Below, piece after piece: positions 58,432 through 64,000 of a stretch of DNA of 64,000 nt. The notes under the pieces are model-generated. The model did no database searches and was not told where the DNA came from. It saw only the letters and a list, made by a program, of their open reading frames with translations. Made by a program: the position numbers and the translations under genes. Position 1 is the first letter of the stretch; each line of letters starts with the position of its first letter. Source of the DNA: Pseudolysinimonas sp051954455 (GTDB taxonomy: Bacteria > Actinomycetota > Actinomycetes > Actinomycetales > Microbacteriaceae); the NCBI RefSeq assembly GCF_051954455.1, contig NZ_JBQCHS010000006.1, positions 71,830 to 135,829 on the forward strand, in the 5' to 3' direction.

Positions 58432-60243
58432 TCACCACCCGCCGCCGCCGCCGCCACCGCCGCCTCCACCGGAGAAGCCCCCGCCCGACGAGCCGCCCGA
58501 GAACCCGCTCGAGCCGGATCCCGACCACGACGATCCCGACGAGGTCGTCACCGTCTGCGCGAAGGACGAGGTCTGCATCGATCCGCTGAAAGCGCCGATC
58601 CCGGCGAGGAACGATGTGGTGGCGAAGGGGGCGTCGTCGGTCGGCGGGGTCGTGGCGTAGTGCTCCCCGAGCACCCGCGCCCACTGCTCCTCGATGCCCC
58701 ACACCATCGCCCAGGGGAGCAGTCGCTCGTACAGCTTCACGACCTGCGCCGGGTCGTCGGGATCGATGCGCGTGCGCTCCGCGCCGCGCGGGCTCTGCAG
58801 CACCCGCAGGCGGTCCGCCTCGGCAAGCTGGAGGTACATCCGCAGCCCGAGCAGTCGATCGCGCGCGGCGGCGCCCTTCGCGGTGAGACCCCACGGCGGG
58901 ACGGCCAGGACGATGACGGCGACCGCCAGCACGATCATGCCGAGCAGCTTCAGCAGCAGGGGACCGGTGGCCGCATCGGCCGCAGTCCCCGTGATGAAGG
59001 CGTAGACGCCGGCTGCGAAGAGCACCAGCGCCGCGACGATCGCGATCGGCGTCAGGGGGCTCGTGGCGCGGGCGAGGAACCGCTGACTGCGCAGGGAGCC
59101 GCGCTCGCGCGCCTGCAGCGCGCGCAGACGGTCGCCGAGCTGCCGGTCGCGGGTGTCGAGGGTCATGCGTCCGCTGTTCAGCAGGATCGCGTCGAACGCG
59201 TGCCGGTCCTCCGCGTTCTGCAGGCGGTTGCGGTCCACGACCTCGAGCCGGTACCGCGACGAGGCGGGCGCCTCCGGATCCTCGACGAGCCGGGTCGCCC
59301 CGGTCACGGTCAGCTGCACGAACTGGGCGGGCAGACCGCGTACGAAGCGCCGCAGCAGCGCGGCGGCCTGCAGCGGACTGAGATCGGGCGCCTCGTACTC
59401 CGGCACGATGATGTCCGGCCGGGGTCCGCGCCAGACCCGCACGCGCACGACGAGCACGACGATCAGCAGGGCAGCCAGCGCGACGAGCAGCACCCAGGGC
59501 AGCACCGCCACCTGCCACATCGCGTCCGGCGAGGCGCCGGGCGTGAACGAGTGCGCGCGGAATCCGACGGCAATCGTGAGGGTGGAGGACGGGCCGACGT
59601 CGCTGATCGAGACGTCGTAGCCGTCCTTCGTCGCGCTGAGCTCGCAGGTGCCCGTCGGCGGATAGCACGAGGTGTGACCGGTCGCCCGCCGCGCGACGGC
59701 GTCGGTGAGATGGAGGCTGGCCGACACGGTGCCGAAGCGCTGATCCCACCCGGTGCCGTTGACGTCCCAGTAGAACTCGTCGTCGTCGGTGTCGGCATAG
59801 TGCCGCACGACGTCGCGCTCGGTGTAGCTGATCACGTAGGTCTGCCGGCCGTGCACGTACCGGTCGGCGTCGCCGATCCGCAGCACGAGGAACCCGTCCC
59901 GCGTCTCGGAGGAATAGGGCACCGCACCGCCGGAACCGTCCGCGACCGAGCGGACCTGCATGTCGTACGAGCTGCGCGTGCGATCGTCGCGGAGCGGGAT
60001 CGCCCGCTCGATGCCGTGGTTCTGATCGGTCTCGGGGAACTCGGCGACGAGCGTCTCCACGACCCGCAGCGTCGCGTGGCCCGCTGCGTCGCGGCCGAGC
60101 GTGTAGTCGGCGTGGAAGGAGTCGAAGGAGAAGTCGGAGGTCGAGGCGTGTGCGGCGGGAGCTCCGATGCCGACGACGGCCGCGGCGAGGGCGCCTGCGA
60201 CGGTCAGAGCCGCGGCGATCGAGGTGAGGATCCGACGGGTCAC
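58432..60243 (-). CDS. DUF2207 membrane protein with glycine tail
   Basis: A 603-residue protein. Signal peptide (~1-33, ending APAAHAS), an extracellular DUF2207 domain (FSFDSFHADYTLGRDAAGHATLRVVETLVAEFPETDQNHGIERAIPL), a membrane helix near 250, a cytoplasmic part, two more helices (~400-450) and a Ser/Gly tail ending in an unbroken run of Gly before Trp. The GTG start has TAGGCT (minus strand, map 60250-60255) 6 nt upstream. Function unknown; such Gly tails are common in DUF2207 proteins. Confidence 0.87.
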   Translation of the reverse strand: MTRRILTSIAAALTVAGALAAAVVGIGAPAAHASTSDFSFDSFHADYTLGRDAAGHATLRVVETLVAEFPETDQNHGIERAIPLRDDRTRSSYDMQVRSVADGSGGAVPYSSETRDGFLVLRIGDADRYVHGRQTYVISYTERDVVRHYADTDDDEFYWDVNGTGWDQRFGTVSASLHLTDAVARRATGHTSCYPPTGTCELSATKDGYDVSISDVGPSSTLTIAVGFRAHSFTPGASPDAMWQVAVLPWVLLVALAALLIVVLVVRVRVWRGPRPDIIVPEYEAPDLSPLQAAALLRRFVRGLPAQFVQLTVTGATRLVEDPEAPASSRYRLEVVDRNRLQNAEDRHAFDAILLNSGRMTLDTRDRQLGDRLRALQARERGSLRSQRFLARATSPLTPIAIVAALVLFAAGVYAFITGTAADAATGPLLLKLLGMIVLAVAVIVLAVPPWGLTAKGAAARDRLLGLRMYLQLAEADRLRVLQSPRGAERTRIDPDDPAQVVKLYERLLPWAMVWGIEEQWARVLGEHYATTPPTDDAPFATTSFLAGIGAFSGSMQTSSFAQTVTTSSGSSWSGSGSSGFSGGSSGGGFSGGGGGGGGGGGW

Positions 60244-60278
60244 GGATCGAGCCTAGGGCGAGCCGATAGCCTGACCGG
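60244..60278. promoter_or_regulatory. Divergent leaderless promoters, DUF2207 and tyrS
   Basis: Only 35 bp separate two GTG start codons. Minus strand TAGGCT (map 60250-60255) and plus strand TAGCCT (60267-60272) each end 6 nt before their GTG. No Shine-Dalgarno on either side. Confidence 0.55.
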
Positions 60279-61571
60279 GTGCATCATCCGGCAAACGACC
60301 CGACGTTCGACGACGTCTGGGAGGAGCTCGTCTGGCGCGGGCTCGTCCACGTCTCGACCGACCCGATCGAGCTGAAGAAGCTCCTCGCCGGACCGCCCAT
60401 CACCTTCTATTGCGGCTTCGACCCCACGGCGCCGAGCCTGCACCTCGGCAACCTGGTGCAGCTGCTCACGATGCGCCGAATCCAGCTGGCCGGTCACAAG
60501 CCGCTGGGGCTGGTCGGCGGCTCCACGGGCCTCATCGGCGACCCGCGCCCGACCGCGGAGCGCACGCTCAACACGCGCGAGACGGTGGCCGACTGGGTCG
60601 AGCGCCTGCGCGCCCAGGTGGAGCGCTTCCTGTCCTTCGAGGGCGACAATGCGGCGCGCATCGTCAACAACCTCGACTGGACGGCGCCGCTCAGTGCGAT
60701 CGACTTCCTGCGCGAGATCGGCAAGCACTTCCGCGTGGGCACGATGCTCAAGAAGGACGCGGTGGCGGCGCGGCTGAACTCCGACGCTGGCATCAGCTAC
60801 ACGGAGTTCAGCTACCAGATCCTGCAGGGCTTCGACTTCCTCGAGCTGTTCCGGCAGCACGGCTGCATCCTCCAGACCGGCGGCAGCGACCAGTGGGGCA
60901 ACCTCACGAGCGGCACCGACCTCATCCACCGGGCGGAGGGGGTCAGCGCGCACGCGATCGGCACGCCCCTCATCACCGATGCCGAGGGGCGCAAGTTCGG
61001 CAAGAGCGAGGGCAACGGCGTCTGGCTCGACCCCGAGATGATGAGCCCGTACCGGATGTACCAGTTCTGGCTCAACGCCGACGACGCCATCGTGATCGGG
61101 CTGCTCAAGATCTTCACCTTCCTGACCCGCGCCGAGATCGAGGAGCTCGAGGCCGCCGTGCGCGACGAGCCGTTCCGTCGGGCGGCGCAGCGCACGCTCG
61201 CCACCGAGGTGACGTCGCTCGTGCACGGCGAGGAGGCCACCGCCGCCGTGATCGCGGCGTCGGAGGCGCTCTTCGGGCAGGGCGACCTCGCGGCGCTGGA
61301 TGCGGCGACGCTCGACGCGGCGATCGCGGAGCTCCCGTCCGCCGAGGGGACGAGCGACACGCCGATCGCCCAGCTGCTGGTCGACGCGGGGCTCACCTCG
61401 AGCCTCGGGGAGTCGCGACGCGCCATCGAGCAAGGCGGCGTCTACCTCAACAACGCGCGGGTCGACGACGTCGCGGCGACCCTCGGGGACGAGTTGCTGG
61501 CCGGGGACGTCGCGGTCCTCCGTCGCGGCAAGCGCACGCTGGCCGGAGTCCGCGCCCGGCGAGCGCCATGA
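60279..61571 (+). CDS. tyrS: Tyrosyl-tRNA synthetase
   Basis: A 430-residue class I synthetase. Tyr site YCGFDPTAPSLHLGNLVQL (the HIGH motif is HLGN), GGSDQWGN, KMSKS-type loop KFGKSEGNGVWL, and a C-terminal S4 RNA-binding domain (LVDAGLTSSLGESRRAIEQGGVYLNNARV). Leaderless GTG start, so there is no room for a T-box. A C-G-rich self-complementary CCCGGG pair follows near 61590-61610. Confidence 0.97.
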   Translation: MHHPANDPTFDDVWEELVWRGLVHVSTDPIELKKLLAGPPITFYCGFDPTAPSLHLGNLVQLLTMRRIQLAGHKPLGLVGGSTGLIGDPRPTAERTLNTRETVADWVERLRAQVERFLSFEGDNAARIVNNLDWTAPLSAIDFLREIGKHFRVGTMLKKDAVAARLNSDAGISYTEFSYQILQGFDFLELFRQHGCILQTGGSDQWGNLTSGTDLIHRAEGVSAHAIGTPLITDAEGRKFGKSEGNGVWLDPEMMSPYRMYQFWLNADDAIVIGLLKIFTFLTRAEIEELEAAVRDEPFRRAAQRTLATEVTSLVHGEEATAAVIAASEALFGQGDLAALDAATLDAAIAELPSAEGTSDTPIAQLLVDAGLTSSLGESRRAIEQGGVYLNNARVDDVAATLGDELLAGDVAVLRRGKRTLAGVRARRAP

Positions 61572-61641
61572 GCGGCCGACGACGCGCCCGGGACGCGCAC
61601 CCGGGACGATGATGAGAAGGGCTTAGGCTCGCCGAGAGGCC

Positions 61642-63099
61642 ATGGAACACGACGACGCACGCGACGACCTGGACGAGCTGTCGCGCCTGTTCGGCAGCGG
61701 CACCGCCCCGCTGCCGCGCATCGCGCCCGACACGGAGCCGTCCGTGCCCCCGGCGTCGGCGCCGCCCGAGCCGAGCCGACCGGCCGCATTCGGGATGCCG
61801 TCGGAGCCCGTGACGCCGCCGCCCGTCCGCGGGGGAGCGCATGCCGCGCCGCCGTCGGTCGCGGGGACGCCCTCCGGCGCGCCTCCCGCATCCGTTCCAT
61901 CAGCGTCCGCTCCGCCCGCGTCCGCATCGGCGACTCCGCCGGCCCCGGCCTTCGGCACCGCGACCCCGGCCCCGCCCTTCTCGCCGCCGCCCCTCGTGCC
62001 CCCGACGCCGCTCCGCACCTCGCCGGAGGTGACGGGTCCGGGGGATTCCGGCACCGCCGTCCCGCCCCCCGTTCCGGCCTCGTCCACGGGCTTCCCGGCG
62101 CCCGCGTCCGCGACGACGGCGCCTCCGACCCCGACGTCGCCTCCCACCCCGACGTCGCCGCCGGCCACACCCGCACCGGCCTTCGGCGGCGCCCCCATCG
62201 CCGCCCGTCGCACCCCGGACCCGGAGCGCTCGGAGGCCGTGACGTCGCCGCCGCCGGGGACCTCCACCGCGACGTCCTCGGCCGTCCTCGAGCCGGCGCC
62301 GACCCGGGCGACGGAGGCCCCGCCGTGGCAGGCGCCACCGGCCGCCCCTACCGCCGGGACATCGACGGTCGCCGCGCCGACGACGCCGTTCGCAGCACCG
62401 CCGGCGGAACCCCCGACGCGTGCCATGCCGTCGGCACCGGCGCCCGTGTCGTCGCGGAGTGCACCGACCGCGGCGCCGCCGCGACCGGGGGCGCCGCTCC
62501 TGCCGGGCGGATCGCTCGACGACGTGGTCGACGACGATGACGTCGCGCGCCCGACGCTGGCGGAGAAGATCTTCTTCGTCCTGGCCATCGTGCTGCCCCC
62601 GATCGGGCTCGTGGGAACGGTGGTCGCCGCGTGGGGGAGCTGGCGTCGACGCGGCTGGGTCATTGGCCTGCTGCGCGCGGGCATGGCGATCGGGGTGATC
62701 CTGTCGCTGGTCTGCGCGGGGGGCGCGTACGTCGGCTACAAGGCGCTCCGGCAGCAGCAGGCCCACGATCAGGTCGTCGCCGCGAGTGTCGCCTTCTGTC
62801 AGACCTTCGCGAAGGACAAGACGCTCGCCGCGGCCGACGGCGGATGGCCGCAGCCCGCCGCGTCGATCCCCGACTCCCTGACGGCGATGCAGGCGTGGGT
62901 CGACCGATGGGACGCTCTCGCGAAGGTCTCGCCGGCAGGCATCCAGCCCGGTGTCTCCACCGTGGCCTCCGCGGGTGACCAGATCGTGAAGAACGTCCAG
63001 GTGCAGCGCACCGTCGACGACGCGACGAACCGGTCCCAGATCACCGCCGCCGTGGCGGCCGCCGACATCGCCGGATGGCGTGCCGAGTACTGCGAATAG
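61642..63099 (+). CDS. Proline-rich DUF4190-like membrane protein
   Basis: A 485-residue protein. Residues ~1-300 are an Ala/Pro/Ser/Thr-rich disordered region with repeated PTPTSPP-like motifs. Then a two-helix module of DUF4190 type (IFFVLAIVLPPIGLVGTVVAAWGSWRRRGWVIGLLRAGMAIGVILSLVCAGGAYVGY) and a ~120-residue extracellular domain with two Cys (AFCQTFAK ... AEYC). Function unknown. TAGGCT (61625-61630) and GAGAGG precede the ATG. Confidence 0.8.
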   Translation: MEHDDARDDLDELSRLFGSGTAPLPRIAPDTEPSVPPASAPPEPSRPAAFGMPSEPVTPPPVRGGAHAAPPSVAGTPSGAPPASVPSASAPPASASATPPAPAFGTATPAPPFSPPPLVPPTPLRTSPEVTGPGDSGTAVPPPVPASSTGFPAPASATTAPPTPTSPPTPTSPPATPAPAFGGAPIAARRTPDPERSEAVTSPPPGTSTATSSAVLEPAPTRATEAPPWQAPPAAPTAGTSTVAAPTTPFAAPPAEPPTRAMPSAPAPVSSRSAPTAAPPRPGAPLLPGGSLDDVVDDDDVARPTLAEKIFFVLAIVLPPIGLVGTVVAAWGSWRRRGWVIGLLRAGMAIGVILSLVCAGGAYVGYKALRQQQAHDQVVAASVAFCQTFAKDKTLAAADGGWPQPAASIPDSLTAMQAWVDRWDALAKVSPAGIQPGVSTVASAGDQIVKNVQVQRTVDDATNRSQITAAVAAADIAGWRAEYCE

Positions 63100-63130
63100 G
63101 CGCGACACGCCCGGGATACAGTCTGGATTT

Positions 63131-63148
63131 GGCGTTCGCCGGAACGCC
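63131..63148. terminator. Hairpin after the proline-rich protein gene
   Basis: GGCGTTC-GCCG-GAACGCC: seven-base-pair stem with four-base loop, 32 bp after the stop codon. No T-run follows, so termination would be weak or Rho-assisted. Confidence 0.45.
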
Positions 63149-63591
63149 ACGTAATGTCTTCTCTTGTCACCCCAAAGGTGCGGCAGAGCGGAAGAGCTCG
63201 CCGGCCTCAAGCGGGACGGATCCCCACTCGGAACTCCAGCCGGACACGGCCGCGATCTGTGTGGTAGGGTCGAAAACCTTCCCCGGTGCGGAACTTAGGT
63301 TCCTCCGGCGCGTCGCAAGACAAGCGCAGAGCCAGGGGTAAGTTAGGACAGTTGCCCTGACACCGATCCCGCGAGGGAGAGGTTCAGGAGCGCCCGATCC
63401 TTGAGAACTCAACAGCGTGCACTATGTCAAATGCCAAATACCTCGGCTTCGACTCCGGTCGAAGCGAGATTCCTTTGGATTGACGGATTGTCAGTAGACG
63501 ATCCTTTCAGTCAGATCAACTCGCAGGATCGACGGTTTTCCCCGTCGTGAACGCATTGGATTTGCCGGGCTTCGGTCCGCGCAGCCAAACC
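63149..63591 (+). promoter_or_regulatory. rRNA operon promoter region and 16S leader
   Basis: No protein gene. Base composition shifts to lower G+C. Possible -10 hexamers are TAGGGT (63265-63270), TTAGGT (63295-63300) and TAAGTT (63339-63344), so several promoters may exist; no perfect -35 is evident. The segment CCTTGAGAACTCAACAGCGTGCAC (63399-63422) is typical of actinobacterial rrn leaders and spacers. The pre-16S processing stem cannot be checked because its 3' side is outside the window. Confidence 0.65.

Positions 63592-64000
<409 letters not shown>

Noticed and set aside
63480..63500. PafBC-type motif TTGTCAGTA in the rRNA leader
   Set aside because: The first half fits, but no TAnnnT lies eight bases later; taken as chance.

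Overview
The window is strongly G+C-rich bacterial chromosome with actinobacterial housekeeping genes in actinobacterial order. The ftsK-pgsA-cinA-clgR-DUF3046-recA-recX-miaB-miaA-dapF-hflX block, the divergent lexA/LysM pair, infC-rpmI-rplT, pheST-argCJBDFGH and the 5' end of a 16S rRNA gene together point to the order Micrococcales, most likely family Microbacteriaceae; genus and species cannot be fixed from this sequence alone. It looks like core chromosome: I see no phage, IS element, CRISPR array or integrase, and base composition is uniform apart from a few short A+T-richer regulatory islands.

Layout. 1-10 kb: 3' part of tRNA-Asn, a Stealth-type sugar-phosphate transferase, a metallophosphoesterase, a two-component system that shares a GGAGTAC motif with a small SHOCT membrane protein, an orphan histidine kinase, AzlCD, peptide deformylase, a DMT/NIPA-like transporter and a GT4 glycosyltransferase. 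10-18 kb: tRNA(CAT), dapA, RNase J, a MacAB-like export system, an MFS carrier and a lipoprotein. 18-31 kb: cell division and DNA repair (ftsK, recA, recX), tRNA modification (miaB, miaA), lysine/peptidoglycan (dapF), a phosphotransferase, an RsmC-like methylase and hflX. 31-35 kb: a folate-independent methionine synthase cluster (flavin reductase, MesD-type MetE-core protein, MesX/DUF1852) with a divergent LysR regulator. 35-37 kb: lexA facing an SOS-controlled LysM protein. 37-42 kb: hisC-hisB-hisH-GNAT-hisA and three small enzymes or unknowns. 42-48 kb: infC-rpmI-rplT, an rRNA/tRNA methylase, pheST. 48-56.5 kb: a complete ornithine-cycle arginine operon argCJBDFGH without argR. 56.5-61.6 kb: mpg, a SatD-like pair, DUF2207, tyrS. 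61.6-64 kb: a proline-rich membrane protein, then the leader and first ~410 bases of 16S rRNA.

Regulation is the most rewarding part. About twenty start codons on both strands sit 6-8 nt downstream of a TANNNT hexamer (usually TAGNNT) with no Shine-Dalgarno, indicating widespread leaderless transcription. recA appears to have two DNA-damage promoters: a LexA-box promoter and, about 80 bp downstream, a RecA-NDp/PafBC-type promoter. lexA and the LysM division-suppressor candidate share three LexA boxes placed on good -35/-10 elements. infC starts at a non-canonical ATC. In front of the arginine operon lies a 28-codon open frame with nine Arg codons, eight of them in four Arg-Arg pairs, whose end forms one arm of a perfect 10-bp inverted repeat: a candidate arginine-responsive leader peptide in an operon that lacks argR, and the best candidate here for an undescribed control system.
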